A stretch of DNA of 64,000 nt from Brachionus manjavacas. Taxonomy: Eukaryota > Rotifera > Eurotatoria > Ploima > Brachionidae. Positions 28,920 to 39,890 of the stretch are shown here, piece after piece. The notes under the pieces were generated by a model. That model did not search any database. It worked only from the letters and a program-made list of their open reading frames with translations, and was not told where the DNA came from. The stretch spans positions 930,001-994,000 of the forward strand of contig JAHQIY010000023.1 in assembly GCA_019054805.1 (NCBI GenBank). Reading direction: 5' to 3'. The position numbers were made by a program, and so were the translations under genes. The first letter of the stretch is position 1; each line of letters starts with the position of its first letter.

Positions 28920-30240
28920 ATTTCATTTTATAGTAGAATTCAGTATTCAGTAAAAAAAAATTATTTTTTGTTTTTTGCACGGTGAACGACTTTTTGAGAT
29001 ATTTTCACTGTTCAAAAAATGGAAGAATGTTGTTAAATAATTAGAAAAAAATAGGAAATTCCTAATACAACAAAAAAAGCAAGATTTTGGTAAAAATTTT
29101 ATTGAAAAAAATTTAAAAATTTATTCTAGATAGTTATTTTCAATTACCAGATTTGTATTTAAATCATCTATCATTAAGTATCTGTTTTCAAGATAGAATA
29201 TTGCTTTAAAAGAAGATCAGTCCTAAAAAAAAATAAGTTATTTCATGCTAAGGAGATAAATTTTTTTGTTTTCAATTCAGGAGTGGCTATAAAATTTTTA
29301 ATTTTGAATTAATTTTGAAATAATAATGATTCACTGAATGATTTTAAAATTAAGGAATAAAGATAGAGAAAATCAAAAAACAAACATCAGATTCGTATTC
29401 TAAAAATAATTTTTCTAAATAATTGGCACATAATTTTCTAACTGCAAAATTTTTCTTTTTTAGATGATAAAAGTGAAATTTACATGAAAATAGACACATT
29501 ATACTCGAAAACGGATTTATTCAAAAATTCAAAATCCAATTAGACGCTAAGTTTTTGATTAGATTTTATAAATTTGAAATTAAAATTGAAAAAAAAAATT
29601 AAATTTTAAGGGGCGAAATTTGCACCCTTATGTGCACAACCCTTTTTAAATAATGAGCTGTGGTAGAATTTTATTGGAAAATGTTATGGGAAATTTTATG
29701 GGAAAATAATTATATTTTATACGATAGTTAAAATTTATTTTTTAAATATTTTAAATATTTTTTTTTTAATTTTGAAATTTTCTACAAAAATTTTGAAATT
29801 TATTTTACTGATTTTCTTTTTTCTAATACATTTGGTGCTTTGCAGACTTGCAGAGTTTTCTGTTTTTTTTTAAATTAAAATTATTTTATTTGATAAAAAA
29901 GAAAAAATCATGAATATGTATCATCTGACACTAGTTGGTCGATAATCAGATCTATAAAATTTTGATTAATAACTTTTTTCCGTACTTTATTTTAATTGAG
30001 TTATCAATTAATAAATATTTTCTAGGAATTTTAAAATAAAATGCTTTTTCAAAAATATCGTTTTAATAGACGATCTTTCAACTTTTGATTAATTTAAATT
30101 TTAAAATCATCTAACATTACCGAATAAAGCTTTTAACTATTAACGAGTAATTTTTATTAAATTAATTAAATCTTAAATATTGTTTATATTGGAGATTTAA
30201 CATTCAAAAGAGAGAAAAAGATAATTTTTTTTTAAATTAT
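28920..30240. other. AT-rich intergenic DNA
   Basis: No gene seen. 29823-29860 (TTTGGTGCTTTGCAGACTTG) is an inverted copy of 23155-23190. Confidence 0.4.
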
Positions 30241-30254
30241 GTGCATAATCATTA

Positions 30255-30765
30255 AATGATTCACATCGACCAGCTACAGTAAGGAAACAAAACTTAAACT
30301 ATACAACAGTGTAGTAAAAGCAACACTGATGTACGGAAGTGAATGTTGGGGGATGTGTGAATCGGACAGGAAAAGTCTTAACACCTTCCACACGGGAAGC
30401 CTGCGGAGGATTCTCGGGATACACTGGCCTGAGACATTGCCGAATGCTGACCTATACACAAAAACAGATTCAGAGCCATTAAGTCAATGCATTGAGAACA
30501 AAAGACTGCAATGGCTCGTACAAGTACTTAGAATGAACGAAACACGAATACCTTAATGAGCCCTTCAATGGACACCTCAAGGGCGACGTGAGGTAGGACG
30601 ACCAGCAGTAACATGGAGGTCAACAATCACGAAAGAGCTCATCGAAATGGGAATGACATGGAGAGAAGCAAGGGTAAAGGCAAAAGATCGACTTGAGTGG
30701 AAATCAAAAGTAAGGACCGTATGCTCCAAAAGGAAAAAAAAGTTAAGACATGGAAAATTATAATC
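30255..30765 (+). mobile_element. LINE reverse transcriptase C-terminus, GC-richer copy with two stops
   Basis: The frame reads KLKLYNSVVKATLMYGSECW, SLNTFHTGSLRRILGIHWPE, NKRLQWLVQVLRMNETRIP, then TAA TGA. It continues in frame with ALQWTPQGRREVGRPAVTWR and ELIEMGMTWREARVKAKDRL. This is the well-known C-terminal region of a LINE clade widespread in invertebrates (RRLQWLGHVLRM, GRP-TTWRR). Base composition is clearly less AT-rich than the surroundings, which suggests a more recent arrival than the other LINE relics. Confidence 0.85.
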
Positions 30766-30799
30766 CAGTTGAACCAATAAGTGCCTTGTAAAGACTAGC

Positions 30800-31860
30800 T
30801 AGTGTATTGAGCTTCCAATTTTTTGAAGACAAAATTTTTAGTATATTGAGTCTATTCATGCATTTAGACTTTTCTTCTTTTATTTGTTTATCAAAGCAGA
30901 GACTTTCATCAAAGTACAAAGTCAAAGTATTAGTTTTAAAATAGTTTTGTTGAATAACTGAAGCCTAAAAATATTACTAAATTTCTTATTTTTTGAAAAA
31001 ATTATGTTGCTAAATAAATTTGAAAATTTGCCCAAATAAATGTAGTAGCTCTTTTATTCAAGCTTAAGGAAATTTTTTTTTGTTAAGCAAAGATTAAAGA
31101 ACTTGAGGACTCTAGTTAGCAAAGAATTCGGAAGATTTTTAAGCATTTTATTAATAATTCCGTCAAAACTCATAGCCGATGGATCGTTAGTTTATTGATA
31201 GCTTCTTTCAGCTCGGATAGTGCAATTTCAACAAATTTAATATTCTGTTTGTTGTTAAAATAATCATTGACAAGTTTATGAACATCTCAATCAGAATTAA
31301 ACATTGATAAAGTCAGAATTTGAACTAAATGTATCTTTAAGAATTCACCAAAACAGTTACCCATACCAAGCTTTTTTTCTAGACTCTCTTGATTTATATC
31401 TCAATTCATTTGTTGATTTGTTTTTTTTTAAAAGCCTAAATTCCGCATATTCTGATTTTAATCTTTTATGCTGAAATATCTCTTAAGCCGGATATTAATT
31501 TAAATAAAATACAATAAGCTTTGGTTAATATTTTATTTTCTAAATGAAAGTGGCCACTCTGAGCCAAAATGGTTCATATAAAATAATAAAAGAAAAAGAA
31601 ATAAAATAAAGGAAAACAAGAAATTAATTAAGTTTGAATTAACAACACAACACTTAAAATTTATTTAATTATAGTAAAGAACAAACTTAGTACCGTGTGT
31701 AAAAGATGTTTCTATCCTTAACAACTTGTTTTTTTCTAACAACTTGAATCAAAGAGTGGCTTTAATTTTGCTAACACAATCACGCGCTAAGTGCGTGTAT
31801 CACGACACTTCATATGTTTTCCCTCTTTGTCTAATTGTATCAATGATATCTCTAGGTAGT
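30800..31860. other. AT-rich DNA, weak degenerate repeat
   Basis: Parts of 31100-31500 (for example ATAGCCGATGGATCG and GATAGCTTCTTTCAGCTCGG) look like the minus-strand 5' part of an eroded LINE, but no frame is long enough to call. Confidence 0.3.
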
Positions 31861-31867
31861 GTTTGAT

Positions 31868-32530
31868 AAATTTATTTATTTATTGAATTGAATTAACCTC
31901 CTTTAAGGAGAAGTAAAATAAAAAAAAAAATATATAAAAAGATTTTTTGTGTTTTTGTGTTTTTTTTAAAAATGAAAAATTATTACCTAAAAATAAAATT
32001 ACAAAAAATAAAAAAGGAACAGTAGTTCGATAATAGAAAAAGGCATGAAAATTAGAAAGCAAGATAATTTGGACCAAAATTCATGAATTTCTTTTATTTT
32101 GAATTAGCTCGTTTAGGAGAGTTCTGAAATGTTTTAATTTTAAATTGCATAGACATAACCAAATTGAATCAGATATACCATCATTAGAAATCAGATTAAT
32201 CTTAAGATTTTCTTTAAGTTGGTTTGTATTTACTGTAATTTTTGAGGTTTCAATTTTAAAGTACTTGGAAATAAGAACCAAGTCAGAGGAAAAAGATTTA
32301 TTAGAGGGGGGGTCATTAAGCATATATTTTAAAAATTGTGATGATAGATAATTATATTTAATTGTATCAATAAAAGTTAGTTTTGAAAATAGACAAAGTT
32401 CGTCAAAGTTGAAAACTTTCAGTACTTTTAAGACTCGTGATAAATAGCTTACAAGATTTAGACCTGCTTTTTGAAATATCTTAAAGAAGAAAATAATTGA
32501 AAGTGGTACTCGGTGGATTGAAGAGAAATT
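31868..32530 (-). mobile_element. LINE C-terminal region and 3' end (CTCCTTAAAGGAG hairpin)
   Basis: The minus strand encodes about 145 uninterrupted codons: LSIIFFFKIFQKAGLNLVSY, LKVFNFDELCLFSKLTFIDT and SNDGISDSIWLCLCNLKLKH, ending QNKRNS. This resembles the extreme C-terminus of LINE ORF2 in RTE/CR1-related families. About 180 bases further the 3' end reads CTCCTTAAAGGAGGTTAATT, CAATTCAATAAATAAATAAA, a hairpin followed by (AATA)n. Confidence 0.7.
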
Positions 32531-32639
32531 GTAAAGACAAAACAGATTATGGAATGAAGTTCAGTATATTTTAATTTACACAAGTTCCAGGTTCCAATAG
32601 TTAAGTGACAGGTGCTGAAAAAATTCGACATTTTTGTTT

Positions 32640-32998
32640 AAGTGTTTAAGGCAATCCCTCCACCGAACAAGAACAAGAGCCAATACACGTTCATTCATCA
32701 ATTGAATCAGTTAACAATCGTACCCGGTACCTGTTTTAACTTCAGTTGTAACAACGGAAGGGGGCTCATATATTACAAGCAATCCAATTTCAACAGTACC
32801 CAACTCAATTGTGTAATTGCTATCTCACTAATTCTTCTTTCTTTCATGAACTGTTCAATACTTAAACAATTTGCACTGGTCACCTCTTACAATTTACCAA
32901 TTTTAATTTTATCTTAACATTTTTTTTTTTTTTTTTTTTTTAATCTAAAGGAGCTTTAGCTCGGCACAGATAAAACAAATAAATAATAATAATAATCA
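32640..32998 (+). mobile_element. LINE 3' end (GAGC stem-loop family)
   Basis: It shares the tail GTGTAATTGCTATCTCACTA with the copies near 9685 and 63775. After a T-run it ends AAAGGAGCTTTAGCTCGGCA and CAGATAAAACAAATAAATAA. Any ORF through it is non-coding. Confidence 0.8.
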
Positions 32999-33217
32999 AA
33001 AGTACCTATTACAAAAAAGATAGGAAGACCACCCAAAAATATTGAGAACAATGATGATGAAGATGTAACATCGGAACCAAAAAAACTAAGTAAATAAGTG
33101 TAAATCAATTTTTACGTTTAATTCTCTTCACACTTTTTTTTTGATTCGACTAACTTGTGATACTTATTTTATTATATTTTGCGAGGAACTATCGGTGCGT
33201 GACTAGCATATTAAGCA

Positions 33218-34430
33218 TATTTATTTATTTATTTATTTAATTAAGCCTCATTGGCAATTTTATTTATAAAAAGAAAAAGAAAAAAAAATTACATAAAAAT
33301 ATCTAAATATAAAATATCTATCTAAGTTAATTACATAATTACATAAAAATTACACATGAAATTGAATTATCTAGAAAAATCTACTTTTAGTAAGTCATTT
33401 AAATTATTAAAATAATGGTAAAAGTTTTTTTTTTGTGACAAATTATAACTAATAAGTGAAACAACATATTCAATTGAATCAACCAAACCACGATTGTTCT
33501 TAAAAATATGATCAATTACAACAAGTAACGTCTTAGGACTGTAATCTAACGTATCAATATGTATTTTTTTTCCACATTTATTGTTTGTTTACAAAATGAG
33601 ACATTTTTTTGGTCCAAGAAATTATAATGATCTTTCAAAAAACCAATAAATCATTGCAAATTTTACTTTGACGTATTTGCTTCAAAAAAAAAATCTTGTG
33701 TTTCAAATACATTTGTTCTATTGACTCGACTTTTACTGCTTCTAACATTGCCCTAAATCTTGCAAATTTCTTAATACCAAATGCTCTTTTCAGTAGTATA
33801 TTATGTCTAATTCGTTTAGTTTCTTTTCACCAATAAACAGGAGATCTAAATGATATCTGAAAATAGATTGACAAAATTGTTGTTGTATTTGTTGTATAAA
33901 AACCCAACAATATCAGGGCTTTAAATTTTTGGCTTACAACCAAGGCCGTATAGAGAGTAAAAACTTTTCTCTACTTTCTTCCTTTTTTCTTCTATAAAAT
34001 TCGAAACAAATGCTCTTTCTCCAATTGGTAAACCCAAATAAATAAAATTATGAACTTGAGGTATTACTTTGCTATTTAGAGTAAAGTAGGGTAAATCCTT
34101 AACTATACTTTTTTGGATCAATAGAGCTGCAGACTTATTTGCATTAAAATCAATTTTCCAACGTTTTGAAAAAACTTCACATTTTTCAAGAAGTTTTTGA
34201 CACTGTGAAATTGAAGGTGATAATAATAAAATATCATCACAATATGCTATGATTGAAAGGTTCATTCGATTTATATTTGCTCCAACGTTCAATTCAGTAC
34301 AGTCATTCAAGAGGTCATTTATGAAGAAGTTGAAAAGATGTGGAGATAATACACCTCCTTGTTTTACACCTTCAGTTGTACTCATCATATAACTTATTTT
34401 GTTATCATGTCTAACAATTATCTATATTAA
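33218..34430 (-). mobile_element. LINE fragment with RT core (YCDD) and complete 3' end
   Basis: ORF 34388-33921 encodes GVKQGGVLSPHLFNFFINDL, LSIIAYCDDILLLSPSISQC and SKRWKIDFNANKSAALL, ending YSLYGLGCKPKI. Its catalytic box is YCDD where most LINEs have YADD. Further C-terminal pieces continue with stops to about 33380. The 3' end at 33218-33262 reads GCCAATGAGGCTTAATTAAA then (TAAA)n. The RT is intact for about 155 residues, so this copy is younger than most. Confidence 0.8.
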
Positions 34431-34689
34431 GCATAGACACAGGTGAATAAAAAACAAATACTATACACATTAATTGATAAATTACATGTTATTTTTTACT
34501 TTTTCGAAACTAATAAATTATAATAAACATGCAAATAAAACATAACTTTTGTATTTGAAAGTTAACGCCTCGTTACTCGCAATTATAAAGCCGTGCTTCC
34601 CTTTTTTAAGTAATGAATAATTGATTTAGATATTTTTTTTTTCTAATTTTTTAAATAGTACTAAAATAATTTGAATTCATTTGAAAAAT

Positions 34690-34800
34690 TCGTATCCACA
34701 AATCTATTCATATGTATGAACCAAGAACATTTGACTCAATGGAAGGACTAAGACCCGTTCCAAACTACCTGTGTATAACCCGAACTTTAAATTTAATAAT
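34690..34800 (+). mobile_element. LINE 3' end (TGGG stem-loop family), diverged
   Basis: GGAAGGACTAAGACCCGTTC and CAAACTACCTGTGTATAACC match the terminus at 49908 and the minus-strand terminus at 14811. The (TAAA)n tail is reduced to AATTTAATAATA. Confidence 0.65.
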
Positions 34801-35210
34801 AGATAACACTCTTGTGGTTTCAGCGTACTTTATTTGAAACGACAATTATTTTGTCTGCTTTATTGTTTGATATGGTTCTTGATTGAATTGTTTTTTGGAG
34901 AGAGGCAAATTTTGAAAATAAAATAAAATAGAGATTTAATTTGGCAATAATTATTATTAAGAAAGTAAAATTACAAAAATTTACACAACAAAAAAAAAAG
35001 AGAAAAACATTTAATTATTAAAATAGTGAAAAATTTACATCAATTAAGCCCTGAGTTATCATATTAATAGTTGAATAAACTTGATGATTTAAATACTGTA
35101 GAATCGGAATTTTCGACACAAGACCATGACTAGAGCGCGTTGCATGTTTAAAGTGTCGCTTCAAAGAACTGTCTGAGGCTGAAAAAGAAAATTTTGAAAA
35201 TTTTATAAAT
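34801..35210 (-). other. 3' flank of robo, probable 3' UTR
   Basis: Minus-strand AATAAA-like signals occur near 34860 and 34830, about 350 bases past the stop. An ATG-less frame (35218-35018) is non-coding. Confidence 0.35.
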
Positions 35211-38200
35211 TCATTCAACAGAAGGTAAAAAAAAATCTACCATCTCATCAGACACATAAATCTCATTTGAGTTCAAATTGTTTTGGTTGAGGAATAGAAA
35301 TTTCTTATTCGAAGCTTGGCAAATATCGGGCTCCAAATTGAGATAGTCATCGGCTGCTTGATTTGCTTCGTTCCTGGCCACACTCTGCTTTTGATTAATG
35401 AACCGGAACTCGTCGGCCACCACTTCGTCCTCAGGCGATATTGACGAGTAGTCCTGCTGCTGTTGTTGTGGCTGAAAGTTGTGATGTTGCTGCAAATTTA
35501 ATTGCTTGATTCGATTGACATATTGTTGAGCAGTGAATGTAGAGCCGTTTCTGGACAATGTAGAGTTGCTGGTCAAGTTGCTGACCAAACTGCTTGAATT
35601 ACTCGGATCGGACCATTGTGGCAGGCTTGGCGGAGGCACTACGGGCACATTAGGCTGTTGGTGATGTTGGTGCTGTTGTAACTGCTGCTGCTGCTGCTGC
35701 TGTTGATACTGTTGACACGCATGGGGTCCGTATTGATGTGTCAAGTAATTGAACAATTGCTGCTGGGTCATGTTCACAGTAACTTGGCTGTTCTCGACCG
35801 ACTTGACTCTTTGCTGCTGCAATGCTTTGAGAGCCACCTTGGGAGTGTTTGTTTGACTCTGGGTTTGGGACTGCAGATATTTGATCAATTTTTTTTGATC
35901 GGGCTCGTTGAGCAGCTTGATGGTGTAGGAGGAGGACGACGAATTGGCCGCATTGGGTGGCATCGTTTGCTGATAGGAGAGAATGTTGTACAAGTTGTGC
36001 TCTGGCTTGACGAACAGGCCAGTGGTGGCGTACGGATTGGTGGCGGACGCGTACACCTCCGCGTATTGGGGTCCGGGCGACGGCGTGCTCTTGGCCTCGT
36101 CGGACTGCATGGTGTCCAGCCAGACGTGCGCATCGTTGCCAACAAGCTTGTACCGATTGCCGTTTTTGTCCACTCGCGACTCCGACAACAAAGTCGAATT
36201 GTTGGACAAGTACTTTTTTGAGCTGGACTTTTTGATGTGCAGGCGTCGCTTGTAGAACAGCCAGACAAAGTAGAGAGCGCAGAGCAAGATGAGCGCGCCA
36301 AGTACCAACGACACTAGGCCTAGGAACCAGGCCTGGTGCATAAAGTGCGACATTGGCGAGTGGGCGCCGGCGTTTGTGCTCTTGGAGCCAGTGCTCATGT
36401 GAATGCATTGGACGGGCGTGTAGGGCCCGGTGCCCACTTTGTTAAAGGCGGCCACTTTGACACAGTATTGTGTGTGGGCGACTAAATTGCCGACTATGAT
36501 CGCCCTAGTGGTCGAGTTGGTGTTCAAATTGATGCTGTGAGTGGTGTCGTTGGCGGCACACGATACTCTGTAGCCGACGATGATGCCGTTGGTGTAGTGG
36601 TTGGGCGGCGCTTGCCATTTGATGGAGAGCGAGTGCGAGTTGACTAGTTGAGTGTGCAAGTGGAGCGGCGAATGAGATGGCGCGTCCTGCAAAGTTTTGG
36701 CCTGGACGATGTTGGACTCGGCCGCTCGAAACGTGCCCGAGTACGGCTCGAGCAAAATTTCGTAGGTGGTAAACTTTTTCAAGTTGTGGATGACGTGGTA
36801 GTTGGCTTTGGCGGTGGCCACGTGGTCGACTGCGTAGTCGTGGGCCGAGCCGACCGGCTTGTATTTGACGTAGAAGCCGTGGATCAAATGGGCAGCTTTG
36901 AGCAGCTTCCATGTGATGTTAATGGAGGTGGCGGTGAGCACTTGGGCGGGCTCGTTCAGCTGCACAACTTGGCCAGCGAGCGCTTGTTCGATTAGCTCGT
37001 GTGCGTTCGACAGGGAGGCGACGCGTTCCGGCTCGGTACGGACCGGATCCGACGGGGCACTGGGCGGTCCCAGGCCTTGCGAGTTCCTGGCTCTCACGGT
37101 GAACATGTAGGAGGTGTGGGGCGACAAGTTGGCCGCGTGGTAGGTGGTCTGATGAGCGGGTATGTTGTCGACGAGCAGGGTCCATCCGGGCAGCAGCACA
37201 GGCCACTCGGGACTGTAGTATTCGATTTGGTAGGAGCGGAGAGGCGAGTGGCCCGTGCTGTGGCCGCTCATTTGTGGCCACGACAGTGTGGCCGAGTCGG
37301 TGCCCACTTTGAGCACAAGTGGCTGGTTGGGCGCCGATGGCAGCGCCGAGCTCAAGTGGTTGCGCTGAAATTGAACAAATTGATTTTGGGGGTTTTGCAC
37401 GCTCAAATGGGCCGGCAGCGACTTGGTGTGCGAGTAGGTGTTGATCACGTGACATTGATAGAGGCCCGAGTCCAGTGTTTGCACCGTGTTGATGAGCAGG
37501 TGGCCGTTGTCGAGCAGTCGGTACTTGAGCGAGTTGGCCACACTTATGGGCTTGTTGTCCTTGAACCATTTGACGATGGTCTTTTGGTCGTCGAATGCGT
37601 GCGCGCTCTCGCTAGTGCACTCCAGCGTGGCCTGGGTGTTTATGGGTACGGTTTGATTTTGGGGATGTTGGACGATGAGCGGCGGAGGCCTCTCGTCCAC
37701 TTGTTTGACGTGTAGGAGCGTTTTGGTTTCGACAGTGCCGAACTCGTTGCTAGCTTGGCACAAGTAAACGCCTTCGTACTTTTTGGACAATTTTTCTATG
37801 AACAAATTGCCGTTTTCGAGAATCAAAAAATCGTCGTGCGATATGGCGCCCGATTGAAATTGAGTTGTGGCCGACTTGGCCCAGTAGATGACGGGCGCCG
37901 GTCGCCCCCGAGCATTGCACTCGATTAGCAACGAGCGCGACTCGATGCCGATCGTCACATTGGCCATGTGCTTGCTAAACGATGGCTTGTCGTACACGCT
38001 CACTGTGAACGTGTGCTCCACGGACGCCAGCTGATTTGTGGCCACACACGTGTACTCGCCCTCGTCCCTGTACTCGATCGAGGCTATGATCAACGAGTTG
38101 TCTTTGATTATGGATTTGAGCGGGATGTTTTCGTAGGAGCCGTCCTTTTTCCATTCGATTTGGGGCCGCGGAAAGCCGGTCGCTTCGCAACTCAACTCTA

Positions 38201-38888
38201 CCCTGTCTTGGAACATGTGCCGCGAGTCGTCGGGATGAGCAACGATGGTGGGCTTTTCGAATACGTTTAGGAAAGCGGGCGGCGTTTGCTTGGAGCCCGC
38301 GTCGTTCTTGGCCACGCACACATACTCGCCGTTGTCGTTTAGACCGGCGCTTGGTATGAGCAAAGTGCCATTGGGGTAAATGACGCCTGAATCCGGGTCT
38401 AGTGGCCGATTGTTCTTGGTCCAATAGACGGTCGGCTCCGGGTGGCCTTTGGGCGCCTTGCATTCCATTATGACCTGGGTGCCCGACTTGACCTGTCGAC
38501 TCTTGGGCATGTCGCGAAAGTCCTCTCTCAGAAATGTGATCATCAAGCTGGCGTTGTGACTTGTGGCAGTGCCGTATTCGTTGTCGCCTCGGCATTGGTA
38601 GGAGCCCGCGTCTGACTTGTCGTGTCTGCCCAGGCTCGCGGCGAATATGAACAAGTTAGAGCCGTGTATGAGCGTGTACTTTGATTTTAGATGGTCGATG
38701 TCGAGCACGTGACCATCCTTGAGCCAGCTTATCCTGGGTCTTGGCTCGCCCGACACCCTGCACTCCAAAGTGACCGGGTCGCTCACATTCACTATGATGC
38801 TGTTCGGGTGAAGCTCTATTTTGGGCGCCTGTTCACAAGCCGCTTCTTGGGTCACAACAAAAACAAGCATACAAACTAGAAAATACAT
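35211..38888 (-). CDS. robo: Roundabout (Robo) receptor, single uninterrupted coding exon
   Basis: This is a 1225-residue type I membrane receptor for Slit, used in axon and cell guidance. Layout: signal peptide (MYFLVCMLVFVVTQEAAC), five Ig domains (about 20-500), three FNIII domains (about 520-835), transmembrane segment near 852-877 (GLVSLVLGALILLCALYFVW) and a cytoplasmic tail. Ig1-2 carry Robo-type sequence, for example LREDFRDMPKSRQVKSG and CKAPKGHPEPTVYW. The tail has a CC0-like PQYAEVYA and CC1-like NPYATTGLFV near residues 945-960, a glutamine/histidine-rich tract near 1063-1085 and a short proline motif (VPPPSLPQW) where the Ena-binding CC2 would be. ATG 38888 is chosen over the upstream TTG-led frame because it starts the signal peptide directly. 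No intron interrupts it, which is unusual for this gene. Confidence 0.95.
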   Translation of the reverse strand: MYFLVCMLVFVVTQEAACEQAPKIELHPNSIIVNVSDPVTLECRVSGEPRPRISWLKDGHVLDIDHLKSKYTLIHGSNLFIFAASLGRHDKSDAGSYQCRGDNEYGTATSHNASLMITFLREDFRDMPKSRQVKSGTQVIMECKAPKGHPEPTVYWTKNNRPLDPDSGVIYPNGTLLIPSAGLNDNGEYVCVAKNDAGSKQTPPAFLNVFEKPTIVAHPDDSRHMFQDRVELSCEATGFPRPQIEWKKDGSYENIPLKSIIKDNSLIIASIEYRDEGEYTCVATNQLASVEHTFTVSVYDKPSFSKHMANVTIGIESRSLLIECNARGRPAPVIYWAKSATTQFQSGAISHDDFLILENGNLFIEKLSKKYEGVYLCQASNEFGTVETKTLLHVKQVDERPPPLIVQHPQNQTVPINTQATLECTSESAHAFDDQKTIVKWFKDNKPISVANSLKYRLLDNGHLLINTVQTLDSGLYQCHVINTYSHTKSLPAHLSVQNPQNQFVQFQRNHLSSALPSAPNQPLVLKVGTDSATLSWPQMSGHSTGHSPLRSYQIEYYSPEWPVLLPGWTLLVDNIPAHQTTYHAANLSPHTSYMFTVRARNSQGLGPPSAPSDPVRTEPERVASLSNAHELIEQALAGQVVQLNEPAQVLTATSINITWKLLKAAHLIHGFYVKYKPVGSAHDYAVDHVATAKANYHVIHNLKKFTTYEILLEPYSGTFRAAESNIVQAKTLQDAPSHSPLHLHTQLVNSHSLSIKWQAPPNHYTNGIIVGYRVSCAANDTTHSINLNTNSTTRAIIVGNLVAHTQYCVKVAAFNKVGTGPYTPVQCIHMSTGSKSTNAGAHSPMSHFMHQAWFLGLVSLVLGALILLCALYFVWLFYKRRLHIKKSSSKKYLSNNSTLLSESRVDKNGNRYKLVGNDAHVWLDTMQSDEAKSTPSPGPQYAEVYASATNPYATTGLFVKPEHNLYNILSYQQTMPPNAANSSSSSYTIKLLNEPDQKKLIKYLQSQTQSQTNTPKVALKALQQQRVKSVENSQVTVNMTQQQLFNYLTHQYGPHACQQYQQQQQQQQLQQHQHHQQPNVPVVPPPSLPQWSDPSNSSSLVSNLTSNSTLSRNGSTFTAQQYVNRIKQLNLQQHHNFQPQQQQQDYSSISPEDEVVADEFRFINQKQSVARNEANQAADDYLNLEPDICQASNKKFLFLNQNNLNSNEIYVSDEMVDFFLPSVE
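35640..35715 (-). repeat. Trinucleotide repeat encoding the Robo Gln/His tract
   Basis: CTG/TTG units on the plus strand (CAG/CAA on the coding strand) encode QQYQQQQQQQQLQQHQHHQQ in the cytoplasmic tail. Pure CAG runs make it prone to length change. Confidence 0.85.
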
Positions 38889-39325
38889 TCTCTCATTTGT
38901 ATTCAAATGATCAGTCCTTTTCTATACATTTATCTAAATTTCTAAAGTAGAAAAAATTATTTTTTTTTCAAGGAAATACAATAAGTCAATTAAAATCGAA
39001 AATAAAACATCAATTTTAAAAATTTTTTTAATTAAATTTTCTAATGAATATTTTTTTATAAAATATTTTTGAAAAATAAAATTAATTTTTTTTAAATAAT
39101 TTCCGATATTTATTTTATTTTTTACTTCTCTTATCTATAAATTACATTTTCTAAATATATGTTTTTTTTAATTAAAAAAATTTTAATTATTAAAAAATAG
39201 AAGAAAAAAAAGGGTTGTTTTTTAGTTCTCTTTTCTATAAATTACATTTTCTAAATATATGTTTTTTTTTTAATAAAAATTTTTTTTAAAAAACTTCTTA
39301 TATATTTTGTATTTTTAAAATTTCT
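38889..39325. other. Immediate upstream region of robo
   Basis: A/T-rich. It contains a direct repeat of about 50 bp (around 39125-39165 and 39225-39265; shared CTATAAATTACATTTTCTAA). Promoter elements cannot be assigned. Confidence 0.4.
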
Positions 39326-39337
39326 TTTTATTCACAG

Positions 39338-39455
39338 AAACAAAAAGTGAACCAAAATAAAAAAAAAAAATATTCATGGAAACGAAAAATGATTAGAACT
39401 AGAGACTAATTTAAAAGAAATCAGACTCGAAGACCAAAAGAACAAAAAAAGTATG
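39338..39455 (+). pseudogene. Exon-like coiled-coil segment, copy 1 (with a stop)
   Basis: The pyrimidine tract TTTCTTTTTATTCACAG resembles an acceptor. The frame then reads KQKVNQNKKK and, after one TGA, LELETNLKEIRLEDQKNKK. It is a diverged copy of the segment at 39891. No family assigned. Confidence 0.3.
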
Positions 39456-39890
39456 AGACTTCATCTATGGTTAGCAATGAGGTGTGATATCCAAGTATGA
39501 AAAAGAATGTGAATGTGTCAGAGAAGGTGCAAGAGCAGAAAACAAAGATTCCTATGCCTCTAAGAATTATGCCGTATTAGAGAATGGGCTTTAAGAGGTA
39601 AAACCATTCAAATCCAGAATGAGAGAGAAAGGTGAAAGAATTTCCCTACACAAATTGGAACCTATTTTGCAGATGCAGTGAGCGCTTAACATGCCATATC
39701 CTTAAAGATAGTAGTTCTCGACTGGAATATGTAGCCAGAATATCTAGTAAAGCCTAAGTCAAAATTGTTTAAGTAGATTCAATGGAATAGACCTGTACAG
39801 CTCCACACTGTCCGAATGAGGTGATGGTCACAAGAATTCTACATATAAATTCTAAAATAATTTTCTAAAGTTATATTTTTTCTTTCATAG

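Noticed and set aside
32642-32917. 91-codon ORF
   Set aside because: Lies in the non-coding 3' tail of a LINE copy shared with 9685-9740 and 63775-63850.
35650-36408. 252-codon minus-strand ORF within the robo tail
   Set aside because: Alternative frame of the same exon; Robo motifs are all in the main frame.
36999-37715. Plus-strand ORF of 238 codons opposite robo
   Set aside because: Antisense shadow of the FNIII/Ig coding region; no ATG context or domain.
38904-38906. Robo start at the upstream TTG
   Set aside because: The ATG at 38888 directly begins a good signal peptide; non-ATG initiation is unnecessary.
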